This document shows, one piece after another, positions 9,637 through 19,472 of a stretch of DNA of 64,000 nt; the first letter of the stretch is position 1; every line of letters starts with the position of its first letter. The DNA is from Dickeya undicola (GTDB taxonomy: Bacteria > Pseudomonadota > Gammaproteobacteria > Enterobacterales > Enterobacteriaceae), in assembly GCF_000784735.1 (NCBI RefSeq), contig NZ_JSYG01000009.1, positions 1 through 64,000 of the forward strand. Reading direction: 5' to 3'. A program made the position numbers and the translations under genes. The notes beneath the pieces were generated by a model. It was given only the letters and a program-made list of their open reading frames with translations, was not told the DNA's origin and searched no databases.

Positions 9637-11052
9637 ATGTTCGGACTCGATGCATTTCATCTGGCAAGGATCCAGTTTGCGTTTACGGTATCCTTCCATA
9701 TCATTTTTCCCGCCATCACTATCGGGCTGGCCAGTTTTCTGGCGGTGCTGGAAGGGTTATGGCTGAAAACCCATAACCGCGACTACCGCGATCTCTACCA
9801 TTTCTGGTCGAAAATCTTTGCCGTCAATTTTGGCATGGGCGTGGTGTCTGGCCTGGTGATGGCTTATCAGTTTGGCACCAACTGGAGCGGATTCTCCCAG
9901 TTTGCTGGCAGTATCACCGGCCCGTTGCTGACCTACGAGGTGCTGACCGCCTTTTTTCTGGAAGCCGGTTTCCTTGGCGTCATGCTGTTTGGCTGGCAGC
10001 GGGTAGGGCCGGGGTTGCACTTCTTCGCCACCTGCATGGTGGCGCTTGGCACCATCATTTCCACGTTCTGGATCCTTGCGTCCAACAGCTGGATGCAGAC
10101 CCCGCAGGGCCACGAAATCCATAACGGCGTGGTGGTGCCGGTGGACTGGCTGGCGGTGATCTTCAACCCGTCATTTCCGTACCGGCTGATGCACATGGCG
10201 ACGGCGGCGTTTCTTGCCAGCGCCTTCTTTGTCGGCGCGTCTGCCGCCTGGCATTTGCTACGGCGCAACGATACGGCGGCGATTCGTAAAATGTTGTCGA
10301 TGGCGCTCTGGATGGCGCTGATTGTCGCCCCCTTTCAGGCGCTGCTGGGGGATATGCATGGCCTGAATACGCTGAAATACCAGCCAGCCAAAATTGCCGC
10401 GATAGAAGGCCACTGGGATAACCCACCTGGTGAACCGACGCCGTTGATCCTGGTGGGCTGGCCGGATATGGCACGTGAAACCACCCGTTACGCACTGGAA
10501 ATTCCTTATCTGGGCAGCCTTATCCTGACTCACAGCCTGGATAAGCAGGTGCCCGCATTGAAAAGTTTCCCAAAAGACGAACGCCCCAATTCGACGGTGG
10601 TGTTCTGGTCGTTTCGCATCATGGTGGGGCTGGGAATGCTGATGATTCTGTTGGGCGCTATCGGTTTGTGGCTGCGTTGGCGTCGCCGGTTGTATCAGTC
10701 ACGGCCGTTTTTGTGGTTCACCTTGCTGATGGGGCCATCAGGGTTGATCGCCATTCTGGCAGGGTGGTTTACCACCGAAGTGGGTCGCCAGCCGTGGGTG
10801 GTTTACGGTTTGCAGCGTACCCGTGACGCGGTATCCGCACACGGTGACCTGCACATGAGCATCAGTTTGTTGCTGTTTATCGTGGTGTATCTGTCGGTGT
10901 TTGGTGTCGGGTATGTCTATCTGGTGCGGCTGATCAAGAAGGGACCGCAAGCAGGAGAAAACGATGACACACCGGTTGGTGGGCCGGGACAGTCGTCTAC
11001 GCCTGCGCGCCCGTTGTCCGCCGTCTCGGAAATGCTGGAAGAGGGGAAATAA
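9637..11052 (+). CDS. cioA: cyanide-insensitive bd-type quinol oxidase subunit I
   Basis: Catalytic subunit of a cytochrome bd-family oxidase that passes electrons from quinol to O2 in the inner membrane. It has 471 residues and about nine membrane segments. Haem ligands H21 and H186 align with E. coli CydA H19 and H186, E101 and E109 form the acidic proton-path pair, and the GRQPW motif is present. The quinol-binding Q-loop is short, as in the CioA rather than the CydA branch. A ribosome site AGAGG precedes the ATG. It is the first gene of a three-gene unit and sits where E. coli has nothing between ybhK and moaA. Confidence 0.9.
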   Translation: MFGLDAFHLARIQFAFTVSFHIIFPAITIGLASFLAVLEGLWLKTHNRDYRDLYHFWSKIFAVNFGMGVVSGLVMAYQFGTNWSGFSQFAGSITGPLLTYEVLTAFFLEAGFLGVMLFGWQRVGPGLHFFATCMVALGTIISTFWILASNSWMQTPQGHEIHNGVVVPVDWLAVIFNPSFPYRLMHMATAAFLASAFFVGASAAWHLLRRNDTAAIRKMLSMALWMALIVAPFQALLGDMHGLNTLKYQPAKIAAIEGHWDNPPGEPTPLILVGWPDMARETTRYALEIPYLGSLILTHSLDKQVPALKSFPKDERPNSTVVFWSFRIMVGLGMLMILLGAIGLWLRWRRRLYQSRPFLWFTLLMGPSGLIAILAGWFTTEVGRQPWVVYGLQRTRDAVSAHGDLHMSISLLLFIVVYLSVFGVGYVYLVRLIKKGPQAGENDDTPVGGPGQSSTPARPLSAVSEMLEEGK

Positions 11053-11053
11053 C

Positions 11054-12061
11054 GTGGGTATCGAACTTTCTGTCATCTGGTTCGCCATCATCATCTTCGC
11101 CACGCTGATGTACATCGTGATGGACGGTTTTGATCTGGGCATTGGCATCTTGTTTCCCTTTCATCGCCATGCCGCCGATCGGGACCTGATGGTCAACACC
11201 GTTGCACCGGTATGGGATGGCAATGAAACCTGGCTGGTGCTGGGTGGTGCCGGGTTGTTTGGTGCGTTCCCGCTGGCTTATGCCGTGATTGTGGATGCGC
11301 TGACTATTCCGCTGACATTGATGCTGGTCGGGTTGATCTTCCGTGGGGTCGCTTTTGAGTTTCGCTTTAAGGCGACGCCGTCGCACCGCCCGTTCTGGGA
11401 TCGTGCTTTTATGTGGGGCTCGCTGGTCGCCACCTTCTTTCAGGGGGTGACCGTCGGTGCGGTGCTTAACGGCTTTGAGGTGACCGATCGCCATTTTTCC
11501 GGCCCGGTATTCGGCTGGTTGACGCCGTTTTCACTGTTTTGTGGTGTCGGACTGGTGGTGGCGTATGCGCTGCTGGGGTGCACCTGGTTGATTATGAAAA
11601 CTGGACAGGGGTTGCATCGCCATATGTCCGCGCTGGCACCGTCGCTGGTGGTGGCGTTACTGGTGGTGATCGTGGTGATTAGTCTGTGGACGCCGCTGGC
11701 GCATCCGGCGGTCAAACAGCGCTGGTTTTCGCTGCCGAATCTATTTTATTTTCTGCCGGTTCCATTATTGGTGGTGGCCTGTGCGGCGGGGATCGTACAC
11801 GGTGTGCGCCGCCATGCGCATTACTCTCCGTTTTTGCTGACGCTGGCGTTGATTTTTCTCGGTTTCACCGGGCTTGGCATCAGCTTGTGGCCGATGATCA
11901 TTCCACCGTCGCTGACGCTATGGGACGCGGCCGCACCGCCGCAGAGTCAAGGGTTCATGCTGGTGGGAGCGCTGCTGATAATCCCAGTGATCCTGGGGTA
12001 CACCTTCTGGAGTTACTACGTCTTCCGGGGGAAAATTCGACCGGATGAGGGCTACCACTGA
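11054..12061 (+). CDS. cioB: cyanide-insensitive bd-type quinol oxidase subunit II
   Basis: Partner subunit of CioA, a 335-residue multi-spanning membrane protein. MYIVMDGFDLGIGIL and WDGNETWLVLGG near the N-terminus are hallmarks of CydB/CioB. I chose the GTG at 11054 because GAGGGG lies 7 bases upstream and the protein then begins VGIELSVIWF, the usual N-terminus; the frame extends 30 codons into cioA with no hydrophobic content. It lies 1 base after the cioA stop and its own stop overlaps the next gene by one base. Confidence 0.92.
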   Translation: MGIELSVIWFAIIIFATLMYIVMDGFDLGIGILFPFHRHAADRDLMVNTVAPVWDGNETWLVLGGAGLFGAFPLAYAVIVDALTIPLTLMLVGLIFRGVAFEFRFKATPSHRPFWDRAFMWGSLVATFFQGVTVGAVLNGFEVTDRHFSGPVFGWLTPFSLFCGVGLVVAYALLGCTWLIMKTGQGLHRHMSALAPSLVVALLVVIVVISLWTPLAHPAVKQRWFSLPNLFYFLPVPLLVVACAAGIVHGVRRHAHYSPFLLTLALIFLGFTGLGISLWPMIIPPSLTLWDAAAPPQSQGFMLVGALLIIPVILGYTFWSYYVFRGKIRPDEGYH

Positions 12062-12255
12062 TGAAACGGTTTCTCATAAAACCCGTTGGCAGGGAAAGGG
12101 CCCTGAACCAGGCGATATCGTCAGTGCCGGTACGGCCGTTGTGGCGGCGGTTACTGTGGATGGTGATGTTATGGAGCGCCAGTGTGTTGGCGCTTGGTGT
12201 GGTCGCGACGCTGTTTCGCTTGCTGATGACCGCCGCAGGGTTGAAAACGCACTGA
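12061..12255 (+). CDS. DUF2474 small membrane protein of the bd oxidase operon
   Basis: A 64-residue protein with a basic N-terminus and one membrane helix (about residues 32-58, ALGVVATLFRLL). The C-terminal LLMTAAGLKTH resembles DUF2474 proteins encoded after cioAB. These are thought, by analogy with CydX, to be accessory subunits of the oxidase, but this is inferred from position and size. The ATG overlaps the cioB TGA (ATGA), so it is translationally coupled. Confidence 0.8.
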   Translation: MKRFLIKPVGRERALNQAISSVPVRPLWRRLLWMVMLWSASVLALGVVATLFRLLMTAAGLKTH

Positions 12256-12462
12256 TTTATTTGCCGTAGTATCTGCCGTATTTTTTATCCGCACCCTATG
12301 CCTGCCGGTTGTCCGGTGGGCATGTTCCGTTAACCGGGAAAACCGGTTTATGTCGTGTGTTTTACCCCCAGAGAGGTAAAGGATAAACGTCATCCTATGA
12401 CTCAGGTCAGGAAAGCGGCGTAGATTTCCGCTATGCTTAGCGCGAAAATAGTGAATAAAATC

Positions 12463-12486
12463 CGCTATATACAGGTTTATATACCG
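12463..12486. promoter_or_regulatory. ModE-like binding site upstream of moaA
   Basis: CGCTATATA (12463-12471) and TATATACCG (12478-12486) form an inverted repeat, 8 of 9 positions, around a 6-base spacer. This matches the ModE operator pattern of TATA-containing arms, and E. coli moaA is activated by molybdate-bound ModE. It lies about 60 bases upstream of the riboswitch. Earlier in the same gap, hairpins at 12298-12323 and 12332-12348 may end the cio transcript but lack a U-run. Confidence 0.65.
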
Positions 12487-12547
12487 CATTTTCAGTGACG
12501 GATAACCTGATTTGGCGATAGACTTCATGAAGCAATCACGGTTGTTC

Positions 12548-12676
12548 GGCGTCGGTGAAGCGACGCCGGAAAATCAAACTCCTAGCCCCGGAGCCTAAGT
12601 TCGCGCGCAAGCGAGAATACGGTTCCCTGGCCGTGGCCGATGGCCACCAGGGTGCAGGGTAGAAATGCCCGCATCT
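12548..12676 (+). ncRNA. Moco (molybdenum cofactor) riboswitch, leader of moaABCDE
   Basis: The moaA leader carries the conserved Moco RNA motif: a helix GGCGTCG/CGACGCC (12548-12567), then CTCC-TAGCCCC-GGAG (12579-12593) followed by CCTAAGTT, GCAAGCGAGAATAC, and the downstream GATGGCC...GGGTGCAGGGTAGAAATGCCC block. In E. coli this element senses the cofactor and lowers moaA expression when it is abundant. It ends about 20 bases before the moaA ATG, so it can act on translation initiation. Boundaries are approximate. Confidence 0.9.
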
Positions 12677-12697
12677 CCCGTATTTGGAAAGGTGTTT

Positions 12698-13687
12698 ATG
12701 GTGAGTCAACTGACCGATGCGTTTGCGCGCAAGTTTTACTATTTGCGCCTGTCGATAACGGACGTCTGTAATTTCCGCTGTACCTATTGTCTGCCGGACG
12801 GCTACCAGCCGAACGGTGCGACGCCCCATCGTTTTCTGTCGCTGGATGAAATCCGCCGCGTCGGCCGCGCGTTTGCCTCGCTGGGCACCGAAAAAGTGCG
12901 CCTGACCGGTGGCGAGCCGTCGCTGCGCCGGGATTTTGTCGACATCATTGCCGCTATCCGCGAAAACCCGGCGATCCGCACGCTGGCGGTCACCACCAAC
13001 GGTTACCGGCTGGCGCGGGATGTGGCGAGCTGGCGCGAGGCCGGGCTGACGGCGCTTAACGTCAGCGTCGACAGCCTGGATGCCCGACAGTTTCACGCCA
13101 TTACCGGGCAGGACAAATTTCGTCAGGTGATGGACGGCATCGATGCCGCCTTCGCCAACGGATTTCGCCGGGTGAAAGTCAATACCGTGCTGATGCGTGA
13201 TGTCAACGACAGTAGCCTGCACACCTTTCTCGACTGGATCCGCACCCGGCCGATCCAACTGCGTTTTATTGAACTGATGGAAACCGGCGAAGGGCGGGCG
13301 ATGTTCCGCCGTCACCATGTGTCCGGTCAGGTGATCCGCGAACGGTTGTTGCAACAAGGTTGGCAACAGCAGGTGCGGGCGCGCAGCGACGGCCCGGCGC
13401 AGGTGTTCTCGCACCCGGATTATCAGGGTGAGGTGGGGTTGATCATGCCGTATGAAAAAGACTTTTGTCAGAACTGCAATCGGCTACGGGTGTCGGCCAT
13501 CGGCAATTTGCACCTGTGCCTGTTCGGCGAGCAGGGCATTCCGTTGCGCGATTTGCTGACGGATGACGACCAGCAGGAGGCGCTAAAACTGCGTATTTCC
13601 GGTGGTCTGAGCAGCAAGCGGCAGTCGCATTTCCTGCACGACGGCAACAGCGGCATTACCCCGAATCTGTCCTTTATCGGCGGCTGA
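12698..13687 (+). CDS. moaA: GTP 3',8-cyclase
   Basis: A radical SAM enzyme that converts GTP to 3',8-cyclo-GTP, the first step of molybdopterin synthesis. It has 329 residues, the same as E. coli. N-terminal cluster cysteines are C24, C28 and C31 (CNFRCTYC); the second cluster uses [10 protein letters not shown] and the downstream LCLFG cysteine; the C-terminal GG tail is present. The start [10 protein letters not shown] at 12698 has GGAAAGG upstream; 11 further upstream codons fall within the riboswitch. First gene of moaABCDE. Confidence 0.97.
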   Translation: MVSQLTDAFARKFYYLRLSITDVCNFRCTYCLPDGYQPNGATPHRFLSLDEIRRVGRAFASLGTEKVRLTGGEPSLRRDFVDIIAAIRENPAIRTLAVTTNGYRLARDVASWREAGLTALNVSVDSLDARQFHAITGQDKFRQVMDGIDAAFANGFRRVKVNTVLMRDVNDSSLHTFLDWIRTRPIQLRFIELMETGEGRAMFRRHHVSGQVIRERLLQQGWQQQVRARSDGPAQVFSHPDYQGEVGLIMPYEKDFCQNCNRLRVSAIGNLHLCLFGEQGIPLRDLLTDDDQQEALKLRISGGLSSKRQSHFLHDGNSGITPNLSFIGG

Positions 13688-13733
13688 ACAGGCCGCGCAA
13701 TACGGTATGAAGCAATACCGGTAAGGAGTAGTT

Positions 13734-14246
13734 ATGAGCAAGGTCAGCAGCGAATTTGTTCCTTTGCGTGTGGCGGTGATGACGGTGTCGTCGCGCCGTA
13801 CCGCCGCCGACGATACGTCCGGCGATTATCTGCGTGAAGCGTTGCAGCATGACGGGCATCAACTGGCAGGCAGCGCGATTGTCAGCGAAAACCTGTACCA
13901 GATCCGCGCGCAGGTTTCTGCCTGGATAGCCAGCGACGATGTACAGGTTATCCTGATCAACGGCGGCACCGGTTTTACGCCAGGCGACCTGGTGCCAGAG
14001 GCTGTCCGGGTGCTGTTCGACCGGGAAATCGACGGATTTGGCGAACTGTTCCGCATGGTGTCGTATGAAGAGATCGGCACCGCCACTATTCAGTCCCGCG
14101 CCATTGCCGGGCTGGCTAACCAGACGGCGATTTTCGGCGTGCCGGGCTCGACCAAGGCCTGCCACACCGCCTGGGAGCGCATTATCCGTGAGCAACTGGA
14201 TGCGTGCCAGAAACCCTGTAACCTCTATCCTCATTTGAAAAAGTAA
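13734..14246 (+). CDS. moaB: molybdenum cofactor biosynthesis protein B
   Basis: A 170-residue MogA-like fold protein. Its family includes MPT adenylyltransferases, but the E. coli MoaB role is not settled. INGGTGFTPGD and the FGVPGSTKAC segment are the family's nucleotide/pterin-binding loops. The ATG follows AAGGAG at about 13723-13728. It sits between moaA and moaC in the conserved order, with short gaps of 46 and 6 bases. Confidence 0.95.
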   Translation: MSKVSSEFVPLRVAVMTVSSRRTAADDTSGDYLREALQHDGHQLAGSAIVSENLYQIRAQVSAWIASDDVQVILINGGTGFTPGDLVPEAVRVLFDREIDGFGELFRMVSYEEIGTATIQSRAIAGLANQTAIFGVPGSTKACHTAWERIIREQLDACQKPCNLYPHLKK

Positions 14247-14252
14247 GCGGCT

Positions 14253-14735
14253 ATGTCACAACTGACCCACATTAACGCAGCCGGTGAAGCGGCGATGGTG
14301 GATGTTTCCGACAAGGCGGACACGGTGCGCGAAGCGCGCGCCGAAGCCTTTGTGGAAATGGCACCGCAAACCCTGGCAATGATCATTGAAGGCCGCCACC
14401 ACAAAGGCGACGTCTTCGCCACCGCGCGCATCGCGGGTATCCAGGCTGCCAAGCGCACCTGGGAACTGATCCCACTGTGCCATCCGCTGTTGTTGAGCAA
14501 AGTGGCGGTGGAGCTGGAAGCCCAGCCCGAGCACAACCGGGTGCGGATTGAATCCCTGTGCCGACTGACCGGCAAGACCGGTGTGGAAATGGAAGCGCTG
14601 ACCGCTGCCTCGGTGGCGGCGCTGACCATTTACGACATGTGCAAGGCGGTGCAGAAAGACATGGTGATCGGCCCGGTGCGGTTGCTGGCGAAAAGCGGCG
14701 GTAAATCCGGTGATTTCAGGGCGGAGGCGTCATGA
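14253..14735 (+). CDS. moaC: cyclic pyranopterin monophosphate synthase
   Basis: Converts the MoaA product 3',8-cyclo-GTP to cyclic pyranopterin monophosphate. It has 160 residues. Recognisable segments are MVDVSDK, the LCHPL active-site loop near residue 75, [10 protein letters not shown], and the C-terminal KSGGKSGDF. It overlaps moaD by four bases (ATGA). Confidence 0.97.
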   Translation: MSQLTHINAAGEAAMVDVSDKADTVREARAEAFVEMAPQTLAMIIEGRHHKGDVFATARIAGIQAAKRTWELIPLCHPLLLSKVAVELEAQPEHNRVRIESLCRLTGKTGVEMEALTAASVAALTIYDMCKAVQKDMVIGPVRLLAKSGGKSGDFRAEAS

Positions 14736-14977
14736 TTACGGTGCTGTTTTTTGCGCAGGTACGGGAACTGACCGGCACCGATCGGCTCTCGCTGCCAGCG
14801 GAGTATCAGGACGTGGCGTCATTGCGGCAGGCGCTGTGCGCGCAGAGCGACCGTTGGGCGCTGGCGCTGGAAGACGGTAAATTGCTGGCGGCGGTGAATC
14901 AGTCGCTGGTGGCGATGTCGCACCCGTTGGTCGACGGTGACGAAGTGGCGTTTTTCCCGCCCGTGACCGGAGGGTGA
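14732..14977 (+). CDS. moaD: molybdopterin synthase sulfur carrier subunit
   Basis: A ubiquitin-fold sulfur carrier of 81 residues. Its C-terminal Gly-Gly (PPVTGG) is adenylated by MoeB and thiocarboxylated, then donates sulfur to the pterin dithiolene. It is coupled to moaC by ATGA overlap and lies 3 bases before moaE, with which it forms the synthase. Confidence 0.95.
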   Translation: MITVLFFAQVRELTGTDRLSLPAEYQDVASLRQALCAQSDRWALALEDGKLLAAVNQSLVAMSHPLVDGDEVAFFPPVTGG

Positions 14978-14980
14978 ACG

Positions 14981-15430
14981 ATGGAAACACGTATTCGAGT
15001 CGGGGAAGCGACATTCAGTGTCGGTGACGAGTACACCTGGCTGGCGGCGAGCGATGCGGACGGCGCGGTGGTGACGTTCACCGGCAAGGTGCGCAATCAT
15101 AATCTGGGCGATCATGTCAGCGCGCTGACGCTGGAACATTATCCAGGTATGACGGAAAAGGCGCTGGCGGAAATCGTTGACGCGGCGCGGCAACGCTGGC
15201 CGATTCAGCGCGTGAGCCTGATCCATCGTGTCGGTTCACTCTATCCCGGCGACGAGATCGTCTTTGTCGGTGTCAGCGGTGCCCACCGCCAAGCCTCGTT
15301 CGAGGCGGCACAATTCATCATGGATTACCTCAAAACGCGTGCGCCGTTCTGGAAGCGGGAAGCCACGTCGGAAGGCGACCGTTGGGTAGACGCCCGCGAT
15401 AGCGATCGGCAGGCGGCGGAACGTTGGTAA
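14981..15430 (+). CDS. moaE: molybdopterin synthase catalytic subunit
   Basis: The large subunit of molybdopterin synthase, 149 residues. It converts cyclic pyranopterin monophosphate to molybdopterin using MoaD thiocarboxylate. GAVVTFTGKVRNHN near residue 27 and the HRVGSLYPGDEIVFVGV and DYLKTRAPFWKRE segments holding catalytic lysines are typical. Last gene of the operon; a GC-rich hairpin follows 8 bases after the stop. Confidence 0.96.
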   Translation: METRIRVGEATFSVGDEYTWLAASDADGAVVTFTGKVRNHNLGDHVSALTLEHYPGMTEKALAEIVDAARQRWPIQRVSLIHRVGSLYPGDEIVFVGVSGAHRQASFEAAQFIMDYLKTRAPFWKREATSEGDRWVDARDSDRQAAERW

Positions 15431-15438
15431 TGGCAATG

Positions 15439-15460
15439 GCGGCGGATTGATTGCCGCCGC
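15439..15460 (+). terminator. hairpin after moaE, possible terminator
   Basis: GCGGCGG (15439-15445) pairs with CCGCCGC (15454-15460) around an 8-base loop directly after moaE. There is no T-run, so termination may need Rho, or the hairpin may only protect the mRNA end. Confidence 0.5.
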
Positions 15461-15551
15461 TGTATGATTCCTATCGAAATAATTTCACCGCTAAATAAAA
15501 AACGATAAAAAGCAGTAAATTATAAAATTTGCAGTAAAATAATGTTAAGGA

Positions 15552-15574
15552 AATGATTAATAAGAATCATTTTT
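15552..15574. promoter_or_regulatory. Fur-like box upstream of fbpA
   Basis: AATGATT (15552-15558) and AATCATT (15565-15571) form a perfect inverted repeat. The 19-base window from 15556 matches about 13 positions of the enterobacterial Fur consensus. It lies about 100 bases before an iron-transport operon in an AT-rich region, so iron repression by Fur is expected. Binding is inferred. Confidence 0.6.
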
Positions 15575-15675
15575 ATTTCTATTTTTACACAACGATAATG
15601 AGCCGCGGTGATATTCCGCCTGATTCGCTTTTATTGTCATACAGTTAATTGCCATACAGTGAAAAGGATAATGGT

Positions 15676-16692
15676 ATGAAACGGCGTATAGCGTCCCTGT
15701 TCCCCGCCACCCTGCTGGCGTCTTCCCTGATGATGGGGTTCTCCTTCGGCGCGCAAGCTGAAGATGAAGGTATTGTGATTTACAACGCGCAGCACGAAAA
15801 CCTGGTGAAGTCCTGGGTAGAGGGTTTTACTCAGGATACCGGTATTAAAGTTACGCTGCGTAATGGCGGCGATAGCGAATTGGGTAACCAACTGGTGCAG
15901 GAAGGTAATGCCTCGTCTGCTGACGTGTTCCTGACGGAAAACTCGCCGTCGATGGTACTGGTGGATAACGCTAACCTGTTCGCGCCGCTGGACGCCGACA
16001 CGCTGGCGCAGGTAGGGCCGCAGTATCGTCCGTCTCACGGGCGCTGGATTGGCATCGCGGCGCGTTCGACGGTGTTTGTCTACAACCCGGAGAAACTGAC
16101 CGAAGCGCAACTGCCGAAATCGTTGATGGACCTGGCTAAACCGGAGTGGAAAGGCCGTTGGGCGGCATCCCCGTCCGGTGCTGATTTCCAGGCGATCGTC
16201 AGTGCGATGCTGGAGTTGAAAGGCGAAAAAGCGACGCTGGAATGGCTGAAAGCGATGAAAACCAACTTCACCGCTTATAAGGGTAACAGCACGGTAATGA
16301 AAGCGGTAAACGCCGGTCAGATCGACAGCGGTGTGATTTACCACTACTACCCGTTTGTTGACGGCGCGAAAACCGGCGAAAACAGCAAAAACATCCGTCT
16401 GTACTACTTCAAACATCAGGATCCAGGCGCGTTCGTCAGCATCTCCGGCGGTGGCGTGCTGGCGTCCAGCAAGCATAAACAGCAGGCTCAGGCTTTCATC
16501 AAGTGGATCACCGGTAAGAAAGGTCAGGACGTGCTGCGCACCAACACCGCTTTTGAATACGCGGTGGGCGTGAATGCCGAGTCCAACCCGAAACTGGTGC
16601 CGCTGAAAGACCTGCAAGCGCCGAAAGTCGACGCCGCTAAACTCAACGGCAAGAAAGTGGTTGAACTGATGACCGAAGCAGGTCTGCTGTAA
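15676..16692 (+). CDS. fbpA: periplasmic ferric iron-binding protein (FbpA/SfuA type)
   Basis: Solute-binding protein of a siderophore-independent ferric iron ABC transporter, like Serratia SfuA and Yersinia YfuA. It has 338 residues with a signal peptide of about 28 residues ending in AQA. The [10 protein letters not shown] start of the mature protein and the paired tyrosines in IYHYYPF are features of the Fe3+-binding cluster. The start at 15676 has AAGGA upstream; nine upstream codons in frame were rejected because they precede the signal peptide. First gene of fbpABC, behind a Fur-like site. Confidence 0.93.
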   Translation: MKRRIASLFPATLLASSLMMGFSFGAQAEDEGIVIYNAQHENLVKSWVEGFTQDTGIKVTLRNGGDSELGNQLVQEGNASSADVFLTENSPSMVLVDNANLFAPLDADTLAQVGPQYRPSHGRWIGIAARSTVFVYNPEKLTEAQLPKSLMDLAKPEWKGRWAASPSGADFQAIVSAMLELKGEKATLEWLKAMKTNFTAYKGNSTVMKAVNAGQIDSGVIYHYYPFVDGAKTGENSKNIRLYYFKHQDPGAFVSISGGGVLASSKHKQQAQAFIKWITGKKGQDVLRTNTAFEYAVGVNAESNPKLVPLKDLQAPKVDAAKLNGKKVVELMTEAGLL

Positions 16693-16726
16693 TGTCTCAG
16701 TGCAGGGCGGGAGTACAATAAGGCAT

Positions 16727-18319
16727 ATGGCCGATGTGGAATGGAAAGTCGTCGGTGTTGGTGTAAACCACCCGACGCGACCGGGAGTGCGGCCATACCG
16801 GATAGCTGGCGGCGGCATGGCGCTGATGGCGTTGCTATTGTCGCTGCTGGCGTTGTTACCGTTGGGTTTCGTGGTGGGCATTACCCTGGAAACCGACTGG
16901 GAAACGATAAAAGCGCTGGTGTTCCGGCCTCGGGTCGGGGAGCTGCTGCTTAATACCGTATTGCTGGTGGCGGTGACGCTGCCGCTCTGCACGTTGCTCG
17001 GGGTGGCGCTGGCCTGGCTGACCGAGCGCACCACGTTGCCGGGCCGTCGGGCGTGGTCCCTTTTGCTGACCGCGCCGCTGGCGGTGCCAGCCTTTGTTCA
17101 AAGTTACGCCTGGATCAGCCTGTTGCCCGGTATGCATGGCCTGGCGGCGGGTGTGTTCCTGTCGGTACTCGCCTATTTCCCGTTTATTTATCTGCCTGCG
17201 GCGGCGGTGCTGCGTCGGTTAGACCCTGGCCTGGAAGATGTGGCGACCTCGCTTGGGGCCAGACCCTGGCGTGTTTTTTTCCGCGTAGTCCTGCCGCAAC
17301 TTCGGCTGGCGGTGTGGGGCGGTTCGCTGCTGATTGCATTGCATCTGCTGGCGGAATACGGCCTGTACGCCATGATTCGTTTCGATACCTTCACCACCGC
17401 CATTTTCGAACAGTTCCAGTCGACCTTTAACGGCCTGGCGGCAAACATGCTGGCGGGTGTGCTGGTGTTGTGTTGTCTGGGGCTGCTGCTGCTGGAAACA
17501 CTGACCCGCGGACGAGCGCGCTATGCGCGCGTTGGTTCCGGCAGCGCCCGTAACCTGACACCCTGGCGGCTGTCACCCACGGCGGCGCTGGTTTGTGTTT
17601 TGTTGCCGCTGGCGTTGACCGTGCTGGCGCTGGGCGTGCCGTTGATGACGCTCGCCCGCTGGCTGTGGCTCGGCGGCATGGACGTGTGGCGTAACAACGA
17701 ACTGTGGCCCGCAGTGCGCCAGACATTGTGGTTGGGTGTCAGCGGCGCAGCGCTGGTGACGCTGTGCGCGTTTCCGATGGCCTGGTTATCGGTGCGCCAT
17801 CCGTCGCGGCTGTATCGTCTGCTGGAAGGCTGTAATTACATTACCAGCGCGCTGCCGGGTATTGTGGTGGCACTGGCGCTGGTCACCGTCACTATTCATA
17901 CCCTGCGGCCGCTGTACCAGACCGAGTTCACCTTGCTGCTGGCCTATGTGCTGATGTTTATGCCGCGAGCGCTGATTAACCTGCGCGCCGGTATTGCACA
18001 GGCACCGGTGGAACTGGAAAACGTCGCACGCAGTCTGGGGTGTTCGCCCATTCAGGCGTTGTGGCGCGTCACGCTGCGGCTGGCAGCACCGGGCGCAGCG
18101 GCCGGGGCGGCGATGGTGTTTCTCGCTGTCACCAACGAATTAACCGCCACGCTGTTGCTGGCACCGAACGGCACCCGCACGCTGGCGACCGGTTTTTGGG
18201 CGTTAACCAGTGAAATTGACTATATGGCGGCTGCACCCTATGCACTGATTATGGTGGTGCTGTCGCTCCCGCTGACCTGGTTGCTCTATTCTCAATCGAA
18301 ACGTACGGCAGGTTTATGA
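16727..18319 (+). CDS. fbpB: ferric iron ABC transporter permease
   Basis: Inner-membrane permease of 530 residues, made of two fused BPD_transp_1 domains, as usual for FbpB/SfuB. Each half carries an EAA-type loop that contacts the ATPase: [12 protein letters not shown] in the first half and [12 protein letters not shown] in the second. I chose the ATG at 16727 (MADVEWK) with AAGG upstream over a GTG at 16700. It overlaps fbpC by four bases. Confidence 0.93.
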   Translation: MADVEWKVVGVGVNHPTRPGVRPYRIAGGGMALMALLLSLLALLPLGFVVGITLETDWETIKALVFRPRVGELLLNTVLLVAVTLPLCTLLGVALAWLTERTTLPGRRAWSLLLTAPLAVPAFVQSYAWISLLPGMHGLAAGVFLSVLAYFPFIYLPAAAVLRRLDPGLEDVATSLGARPWRVFFRVVLPQLRLAVWGGSLLIALHLLAEYGLYAMIRFDTFTTAIFEQFQSTFNGLAANMLAGVLVLCCLGLLLLETLTRGRARYARVGSGSARNLTPWRLSPTAALVCVLLPLALTVLALGVPLMTLARWLWLGGMDVWRNNELWPAVRQTLWLGVSGAALVTLCAFPMAWLSVRHPSRLYRLLEGCNYITSALPGIVVALALVTVTIHTLRPLYQTEFTLLLAYVLMFMPRALINLRAGIAQAPVELENVARSLGCSPIQALWRVTLRLAAPGAAAGAAMVFLAVTNELTATLLLAPNGTRTLATGFWALTSEIDYMAAAPYALIMVVLSLPLTWLLYSQSKRTAGL

Positions 18320-19347
18320 ATACGCTTGAACTTTTTGGCATTGGCAAATCTTTCAATGCCGTCTCGGTGCTGGAAGGTATCGATTTGCAGGTTGCGCCGG
18401 GCAGCCGTACCGCGATTGTCGGTCCTTCCGGTTCCGGCAAGACGACGTTGCTGCGTATTATTGCCGGTTTCGAAGCACCGGATAGCGGCACCGTGCGCCT
18501 GCAAACGCGTGTCGTGGCGGATGCGAACCAGTGGGTGCCCGCCCATCAGCGCGGCATCGGCTTTGTACCGCAGGACGGCGCGTTGTTTCCGCACTTTACC
18601 GTGGCGCAGAACATCGGTTTTGGGCTTGAGGGCAGTAAGCAGGATAAACAGCGACGCATTGATGAACTGATGGCGATGGTGTCGCTGGACTCGCGGCTGG
18701 CGTCGCTGTGGCCGCATGAATTGTCTGGCGGTCAACAGCAGCGGGTGGCGCTGGCGCGTGCGCTGTCTCAACGCCCGACGCTAATGCTGTTGGATGAACC
18801 TTTCTCGGCGCTGGATACCGGCCTGCGCGCCGCGACCCGTCAGGCGGTGTCTGCCCTGCTGGCGGAGGCGGGCGTGGCGTCGATTCTGGTCACCCACGAC
18901 CAGGCGGAGGCACTGTCGTTTGCCGATCAGGTGGCCGTCATGCGGCAAGGGCGGCTGGTGCAGGTGGGATCGCCACAGTCATTGTATCTGCGCCCGGTGG
19001 ATGAAGCCGCCGCCGCGTTTCTTGGCGACACGCTGGTATTGTCGGCGCAACTGAAAGACGGGCGCGCGGCGTGCGTGCTGGGTGACATCGCGGTTGACGA
19101 TAATCAGTCTGTCGGTGCGGCTCGCATCATGCTGCGGCCGGAACAGATTCAGCTCTCGCTGGCCGAGCTGTCGGTGGCGCAGGCGGTGGTGGCAAGTATC
19201 GAGTTCGCCGGATTCGTGTCCACACTGCGCTTACGTATGACCAATAGCGCGCAGGTTTTCGAACTGAAAAGCGTCAGCCGGGAGGATATCGTTGTCGGTT
19301 GCGGCGTCAATCTGACGGTAGTTGGTCGGGCGCACCGGTTGGATTAG
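18316..19347 (+). CDS. fbpC: ferric iron ABC transporter ATP-binding protein
   Basis: ATPase of the iron transporter, 343 residues. Walker A GPSGSGKT lies at residues 36-43, followed by the signature LSGGQQQR, Walker [12 protein letters not shown] and the switch region VTHDQAEA. The C-terminal third resembles the TOBE-like regulatory domain of FbpC proteins. Its ATG overlaps the fbpB stop (ATGA). No U-rich terminator was seen before ybhL. Confidence 0.93.
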   Translation: MNTLELFGIGKSFNAVSVLEGIDLQVAPGSRTAIVGPSGSGKTTLLRIIAGFEAPDSGTVRLQTRVVADANQWVPAHQRGIGFVPQDGALFPHFTVAQNIGFGLEGSKQDKQRRIDELMAMVSLDSRLASLWPHELSGGQQQRVALARALSQRPTLMLLDEPFSALDTGLRAATRQAVSALLAEAGVASILVTHDQAEALSFADQVAVMRQGRLVQVGSPQSLYLRPVDEAAAAFLGDTLVLSAQLKDGRAACVLGDIAVDDNQSVGAARIMLRPEQIQLSLAELSVAQAVVASIEFAGFVSTLRLRMTNSAQVFELKSVSREDIVVGCGVNLTVVGRAHRLD

Positions 19348-19472
19348 GACCGACAGCCTGTCAATTGCGCGGCCGTTGAGGCTGCGTTATCCGTTACGTG
19401 TAGCATTTTGTGTTAAGCTGAAAGCAGGTGGGCGTCAGCCCGTTCTGTTTCACTCAATGCAAAGGTTGCATC

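Noticed and set aside
12536-13414. 292-codon minus-strand frame over the Moco riboswitch and moaA
   Set aside because: Antisense to moaA, and the sense strand carries the riboswitch and enzyme motifs.
15637-17034. 465-codon open frame antisense to fbpA and fbpB
   Set aside because: Shadow of the fbp genes; no ribosome site or recognisable domain.
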